Shown in pieces: positions 1 through 7,523 of a stretch of 35,910 nt of DNA. The DNA lies in IMG/VR virus record IMGVR_UViG_3300046535_001464, positions 1 through 35,910 of that record; one strand, 5' to 3'. Within the stretch, counting starts at the first letter, position 1. The number at the start of each line of letters is the position of its first letter. The notes under the pieces were generated by a model. That model searched no databases and was not told the DNA's origin. It saw only the letters and a list, made by a program, of their open reading frames with translations. Made by a program: the position numbers and the translations under genes. The stretch comes from a virus.

Positions 1-91
<91 letters not shown>

Positions 92-166
92 GCGCCGAAC
101 CCGAGCGGCACTTTCATCGCCGGCTGCCCGCAGTGCCAGAAGTTTCACCTGAGACCGGAGCGATAA
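92..166 (+). CDS. 3' end of a truncated gene with a CxxC motif
   Basis: An open frame leaves the homopolymer run and ends in TAA at 164-166, encoding a tail with the motif GCPQCQKFH. CPQC looks like half of a zinc knuckle, in keeping with several other small zinc-ribbon proteins in this window. Its stop overlaps the next start by one base (TAATG), the same coupling seen between many genes here, which argues that it is real. The 5' part is lost or unreadable, so no function can be given. Confidence 0.4.
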   Translation, partial: APNPSGTFIAGCPQCQKFHLRPER

Positions 167-456
167 TGGACGACTTCGACGAATTCGCCGCCAGTGTCCG
201 GGCCGAGCTGATCCCCAAACTCAAGGACAGCAGCGTCTTTCTTTCGATCATCCCTGAAAATGACATCGACGTGAAATTCGCCGTCGAGCTGGGGGTCGCG
301 ATCATGCTCGACAAGCCGATCATTGCCTGTATCCGGCCGGGCACGAAAATTCCCGAGAAGCTCGCCCGCGTAGTGGACCGGTTTGTGGAGATCGACCCGA
401 ACTCCTCCGACTGGCACGACCGCCTCAAGGATGTTCTGACCGAAATGACTTCATGA
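166..456 (+). CDS. Small protein resembling nucleoside deoxyribosyltransferase-like folds
   Basis: A 96-residue protein starting at ATG 166, with GGAG at 157-160 five bases upstream. An in-frame GTG at 133 exists but lies upstream of that ribosome site. The pattern is a short alpha/beta fold: a hydrophobic strand (SVFLSII), then FAVELGVAIMLDKPIIA, a glycine turn and PEKLARVVDRFVEID. The 'ELG-A-hydrophobic-DKPI' signature recalls nucleoside 2-deoxyribosyltransferase or TIR-like small proteins found in phages. No catalytic residue can be assigned, so the function is open. It overlaps the next gene by ATGA. Confidence 0.75.
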   Translation: MDDFDEFAASVRAELIPKLKDSSVFLSIIPENDIDVKFAVELGVAIMLDKPIIACIRPGTKIPEKLARVVDRFVEIDPNSSDWHDRLKDVLTEMTS

Positions 457-1106
457 ACGACGACGTCTTCCTTCGCCAGATCATTGCCAACCCGCGCGAC
501 GACGGGCCGCGCCTGGTGTACGCCGACTACCTAGAGGAGCAGGGCGACGCCGACCGCGCCGAGCTGATCCGCATCCAGATCAGTATTCCGAATCTTGTCA
601 ATGAGAGCCGGAATTTCCATGAAGCCTCTATGCGGCTGATGGAGGCTAATAGACGGTCGAACATTTTGCTCGAGGCCAATCCGCAATGGGCGAGTCCGGT
701 CGCGTCAATCTTTCGACAAGAAGAAATGAGCCTTACTGCCCGACACCAATACGGCTACGGCGGCACCAGTTGGGTGCGGTGGGAATGGGTTCGCGGCTTC
801 ATCAGTAAGATCAGGATGCCGTACATGTATTGGCAACGCAACGGCGTCGCCGTTCTCGCCGTTGCGCCGATCACGGATGTCGCTATTGTGGCAAATGCAA
901 ACGAGGATTTCTGGAATCATCCTGCTGACGCTCTCGAATTTCTTTCTTCCCGCTGGCCAGGGATCAACTTCCACATTCAGAGGCTACACGAGTTCCAGCC
1001 GATCAACACGGCGATTCATTCGATATCGTCTGTTCAGCCGCTTAACACGGTCGTTCATTCTCGATCATCTGTCAGTCTTTCAGGTTCCATCCTGTCCGAA
1101 GAATAA
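453..1106 (+). CDS. TIGR02996 domain protein (paralogue 1)
   Basis: A 217-residue protein. Residues ~1-43 form the TIGR02996 domain, with the core DDGPRLVYADYLEEQGD followed by RAELIRIQ. This domain is known mainly from Gemmata-type planctomycetes and some myxobacteria; its biochemical role is not established. A second block, RGFISKIRMPYMYW, matches RGFVEKVAMPWNYW in the paralogue at 7520-8332. The C-terminus contains a 13-residue imperfect tandem duplication (996-1073). The ATGA overlap with the upstream gene indicates translational coupling. No membrane segment or signal peptide is visible. Confidence 0.85.
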   Translation: MNDDVFLRQIIANPRDDGPRLVYADYLEEQGDADRAELIRIQISIPNLVNESRNFHEASMRLMEANRRSNILLEANPQWASPVASIFRQEEMSLTARHQYGYGGTSWVRWEWVRGFISKIRMPYMYWQRNGVAVLAVAPITDVAIVANANEDFWNHPADALEFLSSRWPGINFHIQRLHEFQPINTAIHSISSVQPLNTVVHSRSSVSLSGSILSEE

Positions 1107-1116
1107 GGAGAACGTC

Positions 1117-1548
1117 TTGGGCCGCAACCGACTCCGTACCGAAGAAAACCAACTCGTCAAATTCACCGTGGAGGGATCGCTCGCCGATTACCTTAACGGA
1201 CTTCAGAATAAGTCCATGTTCATCCGCAACGCGGTGATGACGCATCTCGGCCTCGCCTGTCCGGCGTGCCACACGTCTGGCGTGGTGCCGCGCGGCCTGG
1301 TCCGCCTCTATGGCGACGCCATCGAAGCGATCACGCCGCACTGCGACGGCTGCGACACGCCGCTGCCGCTGCCGCGAAAGGTCCAGGACTACGAGCCGGC
1401 CGACCACGCCCGGATCGAGCAGTTCCTCCTGGGCGGCGAGCTGTTCTGCGCCAAGTGCTACGACGACGTGCCCACCTGCGAAGAGTGTCCGTGGCATGTG
1501 TCCGTCGAAGCGATGGCGGAGCATATCAAAAATGTCCACCGAAAGTGA
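1117..1548 (+). CDS. Putative DNA-binding protein: RHH-like N-terminus with zinc-binding C-terminus
   Basis: A TTG start at 1117 is chosen because GGAG lies at 1107-1110 with six bases between; the protein has 143 residues. The N-terminal part (VKFTVEGSLADYL..., ...SMFIRNAVMTHL) has the strand plus two-helix pattern of ribbon-helix-helix regulators. Cysteine pairs follow: CPAC, CDGC, CAKC and CEEC. The last pair continues as C-x2-C-x11-H-x4-H, close to the C2H2 zinc-finger spacing. That combination suggests a phage transcription regulator. This is inference from motifs. The frame extends upstream inside the previous gene, but that part is not protein-like. Confidence 0.72.
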   Translation: MGRNRLRTEENQLVKFTVEGSLADYLNGLQNKSMFIRNAVMTHLGLACPACHTSGVVPRGLVRLYGDAIEAITPHCDGCDTPLPLPRKVQDYEPADHARIEQFLLGGELFCAKCYDDVPTCEECPWHVSVEAMAEHIKNVHRK

Positions 1549-1636
1549 AATCGCGACGACGTGGACGGTGGTCCCTGAAAAATACACGTCGCCGCCGCGG
1601 ATGGAACTTGTCTTTGTTTCGTCGTTGGAGGTTAGA

Positions 1637-2662
1637 ATGGCGGTGATGCCGGCTGAGCCGTCGATCTGGGACTGGAACGTCGCTCGGCGCGTTCCCGATT
1701 GGCGAACCTCAGTCATGAATCCGTACCATCCGGCGCTGTATTCGAGCTATGAACGGCTTCCGGAAGACCTGACGATCCAAGACCTTGACACCATGAGCGA
1801 GCTTTCCGAACTCCAGCCGGCCTATCAGGAGCTTCACGCTCGTTACATGCACTTATCCCTGTCGTACTCAGACTACGACCCGCGGACGCTCACCATGCTC
1901 GACCACATCCGCGACTTGCTCGATCGCGCTTCGGCCCGGATCGGCCTGCTGACCTCCGAGGAGGCGCAGTGGCGACAGCAACAGCGGCTCAAGCGGGCCG
2001 AAGATGAGCGAAATGCGCAGCTCGAACTCGTCCGTCGCCGGGCCGAGGTCAACCGCCTTCGCGAAGAGCGCGAGCGTGCCCGGCTGGAAGCGGCTCGTGC
2101 CGTGGCCGAGGCTCGCCGCGCCGCCGGTCGCGCTCTTTACCAAGCCCGGACCAAGAACCTGCGTGAGCGGGTCGCCGCCGGCCTGCCGTATTATCAGAAA
2201 ATGGTTTACGAATTAGCGGCCCGGCAGCCGTTCATGAGCGCCATCCTTTCCGATCCCACCAACGACGGCACCCGTCTGGTTTACTGTGACTGGTTGGAAG
2301 ATCAGGGCGACGCCGACGCGGCACTATGGCTGCGGACACACTCGCTCAGTATTCCGATTTACGATGAAGAGATCGGCTTTCCAGATCGCGCCAGAGGTTA
2401 TCTGCGACAGTGGGACCGACGTTGGAGAATTAGGAACTCTAATGATGGACGTACTCTTGGCGAATTGCTCAACTACCGCGTGTTCGACCTTTATCACACG
2501 ATCCCGAACTTCGGCTGGGTCGCCGTGGCCGACGTTCAGGAGACGCTGGAATCCATCGGACTTAGCCTGAAGCCGTGTCTTAACGGTACAATGGATGATA
2601 TAACGCCCGCGTACATTCGACCGATGCTGGCCCGCCTGTACCCGAACGCGAAGGAGACATAA
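1637..2662 (+). CDS. Coiled-coil TIGR02996 domain protein (paralogue 2)
   Basis: ATG 1637 follows a perfect GGAGG (1627-1631) with five bases between. An in-frame ATG at 1533 would overlap the previous gene and has a poorer site. The protein has 341 residues. Residues ~105-185 are a strongly charged Arg/Glu/Ala coiled coil. At ~205-245 comes a TIGR02996 domain with the core DGTRLVYCDWLEDQGDADAA. Here the domain is internal, whereas the other two copies are N-terminal. The stop overlaps the next start as TAATG. Function unknown; the coiled coil suggests an oligomer or scaffold. Confidence 0.8.
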   Translation: MAVMPAEPSIWDWNVARRVPDWRTSVMNPYHPALYSSYERLPEDLTIQDLDTMSELSELQPAYQELHARYMHLSLSYSDYDPRTLTMLDHIRDLLDRASARIGLLTSEEAQWRQQQRLKRAEDERNAQLELVRRRAEVNRLREERERARLEAARAVAEARRAAGRALYQARTKNLRERVAAGLPYYQKMVYELAARQPFMSAILSDPTNDGTRLVYCDWLEDQGDADAALWLRTHSLSIPIYDEEIGFPDRARGYLRQWDRRWRIRNSNDGRTLGELLNYRVFDLYHTIPNFGWVAVADVQETLESIGLSLKPCLNGTMDDITPAYIRPMLARLYPNAKET

Positions 2663-4023
2663 TGGCTGGAGATTTCTACCCGAACCCCGGCTGGTTCTGC
2701 CAGGGCATCGCGTTCCCAGGCACCTATACCGTCAGTCCACCGCCGAACAGCCCGCCGCCGAAGAAGGTCGTGTTCGTCGAGATTCCGGGCTACCCGAGCG
2801 CGGAGGAGGTCGAGCGATATCGCGTCAAACTCAACGAGCGGTTGGAAGGGACCGATACGGTCGCGGTGGTCCTGTGCCACGGGGCAAAAGCCTCGCCCGT
2901 CGAGCCGAAGTACGGGATCGAAGAGACGATGGGCGAGTACCACTACAAAATCTGGGGCGAGACCAAGGACGAGGTCATGGCGATGAAGGCCGAGATGATG
3001 CCGGTCGAAAACACTTCGGCACGCCCATGCGATGAAAACGAATCCAAGGAAGCGGAATCACTGGTCGCACCACCCGAATCTGTCGGAGAGATGCTCGCTG
3101 CCGGCAAGACAATTGACGAGATTCGTGCCAGCCGCGGACTGCCGCCGCTGAAATCGGCTGAAGATTCGGGGCTGAAGCTGTTCGACGCCGCCATCGCCGA
3201 AAAACTCTTCCACGTCGAAAATTCGCTTCCGTCGCCGAATCCGGACCAGACGTGGGGCGAGCTGCGACGCGATCTTCGCGTCGATTTGGGCGACTATGGC
3301 CGAGCATTGGCGTGGCTGGTTCCGAATCAGCAAGGGGTCACGGTCGAAGTCTACCGTCTCCCGGTCGAGAGGGTGGTGCCGATGCCGTACTCCGCCAGTT
3401 TCCCCAAAGGCGCGTGGCGCATTGACGCCGATCCGTCGCTTCCGAATGCGGTTCGGCGAATCGGCGCGGTCATTCCGGCCGGCGAAGTGGTGCAGATCAA
3501 GATGAAGCGGGAGCCGGATCGGATGCGCGAGCTGGTCAACAACCCGCCCGTCACCATCGCCGAACTCGAAAAGCGGATCGTGGACAAGTACGAAAACGGG
3601 AAAGTTCCCAAGAATATCGTCATGCCGCGTGCTGGTGGCAAGACGGAAAACGCGGGCTTAACCTACGACCAGAAATGGGCGTGGGAGCCGCGGCCGGGCG
3701 ACAAGGAAGAGATCGCGGCCGCGCACGCCGACGGTGGCCTGCCGGTGCCGCCTGAACTCGTGCCGGCCATCGAGAAGATGCAGAACGACGGCGTGATCGC
3801 GTGCGGGGCGTCCATCGTCGTTGGCCCGGCCCCATCCGTCTACTCTGGCGAGTCTGGCCGAGAGGCCATCATCGCGCGGGTCGCTGCCGACCGTCGCGAC
3901 GAAGCGGCCGTCATCCTCAATCGCGAACTCAAACTTCGCGGTCTGCGTCCGGATGGCAAACTCGTAGCCCCCGAATCAATCCGATTTGTTCCAGACGGGA
4001 TCGCCTACTCTTTCAAAGGATAA
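2662..4023 (+). CDS. Portal-derived mosaic protein (degenerate portal paralogue)
   Basis: A 453-residue protein. Residues ~193-252 align without gaps to residues ~140-199 of the true portal (8390-13348). By hand I count 23 identities in 60, including WLVPN against WMVPN and YSASFPKGAW against YSQAWPRGAW. Further colinear pieces are AGEVVQIKMKR against VVPNEDILHIKRK, and KYENGKVPKNIVMPRAG against KYSATKNFGKGMILAPG. The portal segment between those two (WDGYSPL and the following helices) is missing. A portal-C-terminus-like motif (TIDEIRASRGLPP, ~150-162) lies before the core instead of after it. It cannot be a normal portal; it may be a diverged accessory copy or a recombination product. Confidence 0.8.
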   Translation: MAGDFYPNPGWFCQGIAFPGTYTVSPPPNSPPPKKVVFVEIPGYPSAEEVERYRVKLNERLEGTDTVAVVLCHGAKASPVEPKYGIEETMGEYHYKIWGETKDEVMAMKAEMMPVENTSARPCDENESKEAESLVAPPESVGEMLAAGKTIDEIRASRGLPPLKSAEDSGLKLFDAAIAEKLFHVENSLPSPNPDQTWGELRRDLRVDLGDYGRALAWLVPNQQGVTVEVYRLPVERVVPMPYSASFPKGAWRIDADPSLPNAVRRIGAVIPAGEVVQIKMKREPDRMRELVNNPPVTIAELEKRIVDKYENGKVPKNIVMPRAGGKTENAGLTYDQKWAWEPRPGDKEEIAAAHADGGLPVPPELVPAIEKMQNDGVIACGASIVVGPAPSVYSGESGREAIIARVAADRRDEAAVILNRELKLRGLRPDGKLVAPESIRFVPDGIAYSFKG

Positions 4024-4026
4024 CCC

Positions 4027-4197
4027 ATGATGCTCACGCCGGGAGAGATGTCCGACGTGGACCAAGCCCATAAAGCCTTCCTGGACGTCATGCCGCCGTT
4101 CTGGAGGGGCATCTACGACTCCCTGATCGAACAGAAGTTCACGGAGTCTCAGGCGTTCGACCTTCTGAAACTCTACATTCAATCATCTTCGTCATAA
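4027..4197 (+). CDS. Small conserved-type phage protein upstream of terminase (56 aa)
   Basis: Frame ATG 4027 to TAA 4195-4197, preceded by AAAGGA (4015-4020) at six bases. The protein is acidic and helical, with a core FWRGIYDSLIEQKF and TESQAFDLLKLYI. Short proteins of this 'large aromatic turn, then E-Q-A-L-L' pattern are common beside phage terminase and portal genes, but no role is known. The spacing of three bases after the preceding stop and one base before the next start fits a coupled operon. Confidence 0.65.
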   Translation: MMLTPGEMSDVDQAHKAFLDVMPPFWRGIYDSLIEQKFTESQAFDLLKLYIQSSSS

Positions 4198-4198
4198 T

Positions 4199-4942
4199 AT
4201 GAACCGGCACTCGCTTGCTGAACGGACGGCTCGCTGGAAGCGGCGTGAGGAAATTGCGCAGCTGGTCATCGAACACGTTCCGCTCTCGGACATCGCCGTC
4301 CGCTACGGCATCTCGGTCGCCACGGTCCGCTATGACATCCAGAAGATGAAGGGCGTCTGGCTGGAGAACATCCGCGACACCCAGGAAGTCAAACAGGCCG
4401 AAGAAGTGGCCCGCTTTCGCGCTCTCCAAATCCAGTACCAGCGGGCCTACGACCGGTCGTGCCAGCCGAAAGAAAAAACCCGTGTCCTGAAGCGGAACCG
4501 GGTGGTCAAAAACCCCCGTTACACGGAGCCGTCGGTCCCACTTGGCACGCTTATCCCCGGCGTCGCCCCCACGCCCGCCATCCCCGAATACATCGTCCTG
4601 GACGACGGTGGCGAAGAGGTGATCGACTACGAGCCGCGGGACGGCGATCCGCGGTTCCTGGACGGCGTCGCCTGGTGCGAGCAGGAGATCGCGAAACTCA
4701 AGGGCGCGTACCCCAAATCCGACGCGCCGTCCCATTCGCCGCCGCAGCTGGTCATCATCGGCGAGACGGTGAACATGGTCGGACCGCCGCCAATCCCACA
4801 ATCTGCTACAATAACGACAGACGTCGCCCGACTCTTGCCATCAAACCTGACGTTTGACGAACCCAATGGAATCGCCGCTCCCCCGCCACAAGCCGAAGAA
4901 CCTCCAGCCGCCGAGGCCGGCCCCGGCGACATCCCCATCTAG
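4199..4942 (+). CDS. Putative terminase small subunit (HTH protein)
   Basis: A 247-residue protein. Residues ~14-50 form a helix-turn-helix (EIAQLVIEHVPLSDIAVRYG, then ISVATVRYDIQKMK). A charged helix (DTQEVKQAEEVARFRALQIQ) follows, suitable for oligomerisation, and a Pro-rich acidic tail closes the protein. An N-terminal HTH with a coiled oligomerisation helix is the layout of phage small terminases, which recognise packaging sites. Its 3' end overlaps the large terminase by 89 bases, which supports the call. Sequence similarity alone would not identify it, because small terminases diverge quickly. Confidence 0.65.
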   Translation: MNRHSLAERTARWKRREEIAQLVIEHVPLSDIAVRYGISVATVRYDIQKMKGVWLENIRDTQEVKQAEEVARFRALQIQYQRAYDRSCQPKEKTRVLKRNRVVKNPRYTEPSVPLGTLIPGVAPTPAIPEYIVLDDGGEEVIDYEPRDGDPRFLDGVAWCEQEIAKLKGAYPKSDAPSHSPPQLVIIGETVNMVGPPPIPQSATITTDVARLLPSNLTFDEPNGIAAPPPQAEEPPAAEAGPGDIPI

Positions 4943-6236
4943 CGCCAAACCGCGTGAAATTCGCATCCGCGGCGGCGGTCTCGAAGCCTTCAACGATACA
5001 ACGTCGCCAGAAATCCTGCTTTCAGGCCCGGCCGGAACTGGCAAGTCCAGCGCCCTGATCCTGCGGCTGCACTATCACTGCCAGCTATACCCAGGCTCGC
5101 GCGTCCTGGTCTGCCGAAAAACTCGCAAAAGCCTCACCGAGTCCGGGCTGGTCACGCTCGAACGCATTCTCGGCGAACAGCGAGTCTATTTCTCACGGCA
5201 AAAGCGGGACCAGCGTCACTCATACGATTATCCCAATGGTTCCAGTATCGTCGTCGGCGGCATGGACGATCCGACCAAGATCATGTCCACCGACTACGAC
5301 ATTATCTACATTCAGGAGGCGATTGAGCTAACGGAAGACGATTGGGAGTCCTTGACCACCCGTCTTCGCAACGCCAAGATGCCGTTCCAGCAGATTATCG
5401 GCGACACGAACCCGTCGTACCCGACCCACTGGCTCAAAGTTCGCTGCAATTCCGGTCGCACCAAACTATACCAGTCTCACCACGAAGACAACCCGTCCCT
5501 CCATGACGGCACCAACTGGACGCCGGGCGGCATCGACTACATCTCCAAACTGGACGCGCTCACGGGCGCACGCAAAGAGCGTCTTCGCTTCGGTCGCTGG
5601 GTGCAGGCGGAGGGCGTGGTCTACGAGAATTGGGACGAGCGGGTCCATCTCATCCCGTGGTTCAATCCGCCGGCCGACTGGCCGCGGTACATCGCCATCG
5701 ACTTTGGCTTCCGCGACCCGATGTCGATGCTCTGGTTCGCCAAGGATGGCGACGGCCGTCTCTACCTGTACCGCGAGGTTTACCAGACCGGTCGGCTGGT
5801 CGAAGATCACGCTCGGTTTATCAAGGCGATCTCGGCCCGCGAGACGCCGCCCTTGGCCATTATCTGCGACCCGGAAGATCGAGAAGGTCGCGAGACCATC
5901 TCTCGTTACACCGGCATGTCCACAACCGCGGCTGACAAGCAGCGGAAACTTCTGATCGGCATCCAGCTGGTCCAGAATCGCCTGTGTGTTCGCGGCGACG
6001 GCAAGCCTGGCCTCTACGTCATGCGCGACGCCCTCGTCTATCGCGACCGCGAGCTGCGGGAAGCCAAGCGGCCAACCTGCCTGGCCGAAGAAATCCAGTC
6101 GTACATCTGGCGCGACGCCGAGTCAAAGGAAGAGCCAGAAGATCGCGATAACCACAGCCTTGACGCGCTGCGCTATCTCGTAACTCATTTAGACCTTCGC
6201 CAGAGCGCCAACCTGGACATCATCTTCATCGGCTGA
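4854..6236 (+). CDS. terL: Phage terminase large subunit (ATPase-nuclease)
   Basis: Powers DNA packaging into the prohead and cuts the concatemer. Walker A is SGPAGTGKSS (~57-66). Walker B is DYDIIYIQEA (~147-156), with Glu155 as the likely catalytic base. The C-terminal RNase-H-like nuclease shows three acidic sites: AIDFGF (D283), IICDPEDREG (D339) and DNHSLDALRYL (D437). A length of 460 residues is normal for the family. The start may be TTG 4854 or ATG 4866; neither has a clear ribosome site, as expected if translation is coupled to the overlapping small-subunit gene. The first ~35 residues are a Pro-rich extension. Confidence 0.97.
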   Translation: MTNPMESPLPRHKPKNLQPPRPAPATSPSSAKPREIRIRGGGLEAFNDTTSPEILLSGPAGTGKSSALILRLHYHCQLYPGSRVLVCRKTRKSLTESGLVTLERILGEQRVYFSRQKRDQRHSYDYPNGSSIVVGGMDDPTKIMSTDYDIIYIQEAIELTEDDWESLTTRLRNAKMPFQQIIGDTNPSYPTHWLKVRCNSGRTKLYQSHHEDNPSLHDGTNWTPGGIDYISKLDALTGARKERLRFGRWVQAEGVVYENWDERVHLIPWFNPPADWPRYIAIDFGFRDPMSMLWFAKDGDGRLYLYREVYQTGRLVEDHARFIKAISARETPPLAIICDPEDREGRETISRYTGMSTTAADKQRKLLIGIQLVQNRLCVRGDGKPGLYVMRDALVYRDRELREAKRPTCLAEEIQSYIWRDAESKEEPEDRDNHSLDALRYLVTHLDLRQSANLDIIFIG

Positions 6237-6238
6237 CC

Positions 6239-6266
6239 TTGACTTTCGCCGCTGGACTCATACACT
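6239..6266 (+). promoter_or_regulatory. Candidate sigma70-type promoter
   Basis: TTGACT at 6239-6244, a 16-base spacer and TACACT at 6261-6266, placed directly after the terminase stop. The expected start point falls at or next to ATG 6273, so the first transcript could be nearly leaderless. Seen as sequence only; host promoter rules are not known. Confidence 0.45.
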
Positions 6267-6272
6267 ATCGGA

Positions 6273-6470
6273 ATGTTCGTCCCGACTTTGACCGACCTTA
6301 ATTCTCCGCTTCCGCCACTTGTTTCTACTGGTCGCCAGTCATTCTGGTGCGCCGGATGCGGTCGCTGGACAAGTACGTCGCCGTACAAGGTCAACACGCC
6401 GATCTGCGGTCGAAAGAAATGCAGCAACTTCGGGATGCCGAAAATTCCCGTCCGCCCGGAGAGAATTTAA
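6273..6470 (+). CDS. Small zinc-ribbon protein (65 aa)
   Basis: Contains FWCAGCGRW and TPICGRKKCSNF, that is CxxC ... CxxxxC, a four-cysteine zinc ribbon. No ribosome site is visible before ATG 6273; the promoter candidate ends six bases upstream, so initiation could be leaderless. The N-terminal 25 residues are Pro/Leu/Ser rich. The stop overlaps the next start as TAATG. Likely a nucleic-acid- or protein-binding accessory factor; no precise role can be given. Confidence 0.65.
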   Translation: MFVPTLTDLNSPLPPLVSTGRQSFWCAGCGRWTSTSPYKVNTPICGRKKCSNFGMPKIPVRPERI

Positions 6471-6670
6471 TGATCGCTCGCGCAGCGGCACTTGTGTTCT
6501 GGCTCGCGAAGATGTTCACGTTGCCGATTTTCTTCGCCCTGCTGGGGCCGGTCCTTTTCGTGGAGATCATCGCTCGTCCGTGGGAGCCGGAAAAGTTCTG
6601 TAGCGTCGTTGACGGTTACGTTATATGGGCTTTCACCCCTCCCGAAGTTCTAATCAGGGAATCACGATGA
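6470..6670 (+). CDS. Small membrane protein, one transmembrane helix (66 aa)
   Basis: Starts at ATG 6470 overlapping the preceding stop, with GGAG at about 6459-6462. Residues ~5-34 are a long hydrophobic stretch (ALVFWLAKMFTLPIFFALLG, then PVLFVEII), giving one membrane helix or a short hairpin; the rest is polar. A holin-like or superinfection role is conceivable, but only the membrane segment is seen and no endolysin gene is nearby. It overlaps the next gene by ATGA. Confidence 0.6.
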   Translation: MIARAAALVFWLAKMFTLPIFFALLGPVLFVEIIARPWEPEKFCSVVDGYVIWAFTPPEVLIRESR

Positions 6671-7023
6671 CTCGCGCCGCCATCGGCTTCAAGGTGCCGT
6701 CCTACGCCCTGTACCGGCCGTATTACATCGCCCGCTGCGGCTGTAACCGGCTGGGCGAGGCGACTTGCCCGTCGTGCGGACTCTCTGGCGAGATAACCTC
6801 TGAGCCTGCGAAGGTCGCTGGCTTCAACGGCACCAAGTACCAGGATTTCGACGTGGTCCCGGTCCCAGGCGGGTTCGTGATCGGCCGCGTAACGAACGAC
6901 TCGCTGCCGCTTATGGTCGAAGAGTTCCTGTTCGTCTACACTCGCGTCCGCGAACGGCTCGAAGCCGGCAACATCTACGATGGGGCCGTGTTTGGGCTGT
7001 TCCTTTCCACGGAGAAGTCGTGA
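6667..7023 (+). CDS. Small cysteine-motif protein of unknown function (118 aa)
   Basis: The N-terminal part holds RCGCNRLGEATCPSCG, a compact set of four or five cysteines likely to bind zinc. The rest is a beta-rich globular stretch (DFDVVPVPGGFVIGRV) ending in FGLFLSTEKS. The start is set by the ATGA overlap with the upstream frame; the stop overlaps the next start as GTGA. It belongs to the run of small zinc proteins between terminase and portal. No family is recognised. Confidence 0.65.
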   Translation: MTRAAIGFKVPSYALYRPYYIARCGCNRLGEATCPSCGLSGEITSEPAKVAGFNGTKYQDFDVVPVPGGFVIGRVTNDSLPLMVEEFLFVYTRVRERLEAGNIYDGAVFGLFLSTEKS

Positions 7024-7340
7024 AATTAACTGCAATTCCATTGGAAGAGGCGTCGCCAGAGCATCTCAAGCAGTTTGCGGAGATGCTGAACCACGACGCC
7101 CGTGAAAACGCCGTTCTGGCGACCGGGCATCGGTGTTGGACGTGGGTTCCGAACCGCGTCGAATACGAGCGGATGGCGAAATACGCCGATAACGACACCT
7201 GTCCGAAGTGCGGCACCGGCCGCGTCGTGCTGGAAATCTTCAAGGGCGGCGGGTTCGGCGATGCGTACTGGATGACGTGCTACTGGTCCAAAACTAAGTG
7301 CGATTTCAAAGAATGCGTGAATGACGAGAGCCGAGACTAG
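7020..7340 (+). CDS. Small zinc-ribbon protein (106 aa)
   Basis: GTG start at 7020 overlaps the preceding stop; GGAG lies at 7011-7014. The C-terminal half has TCPKCGTGR followed by WMTCYWSKTKCDFKEC, a zinc-ribbon arrangement in which the second part is a C-x7-C-x4-C knuckle. The N-terminal half is helical (SPEHLKQFAEMLNHDA). A nucleic-acid-binding or adaptor role is possible; nothing more specific can be read. Confidence 0.65.
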   Translation: MKLTAIPLEEASPEHLKQFAEMLNHDARENAVLATGHRCWTWVPNRVEYERMAKYADNDTCPKCGTGRVVLEIFKGGGFGDAYWMTCYWSKTKCDFKECVNDESRD

Positions 7341-7355
7341 CCTCCGGAGCGAATC

Positions 7356-7523
7356 ATGAAACCGACCCATTCTCTGTCCGAGTGCGTGAAACATCTGGTC
7401 CGCGGCACGTCGGACGCCACACTGAAACAAAACATTCGCACGGAAGTCCACGCCGGAAAGCCACAAAAACAGGCCGTGGCCATCGCGTTCAGCGAGCGCC
7501 GAGCCGCAAAGAAAAAGAAATGA
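7356..7523 (+). CDS. Small basic protein resembling DUF6496 (55 aa)
   Basis: ATG 7356 has GGAG at 7346-7349. The C-terminus carries GKPQKQAVAIAFSERRAAKK, the 'KQA-AIA-SE' pattern of small basic phage and bacterial proteins of the DUF6496 type. The protein is lysine-rich and probably DNA-associated. Its stop overlaps the next start as ATGA. The family resemblance is from memory of the motif; function unknown. Confidence 0.65.
   Translation: MKPTHSLSECVKHLVRGTSDATLKQNIRTEVHAGKPQKQAVAIAFSERRAAKKKK

Noticed and set aside
1310-1636. Upstream extension of the coiled-coil TIGR02996 frame
   Set aside because: Most of it lies inside the zinc-finger gene in another frame and is Arg/Ser/Thr low complexity; a perfect GGAGG marks ATG 1637 instead.
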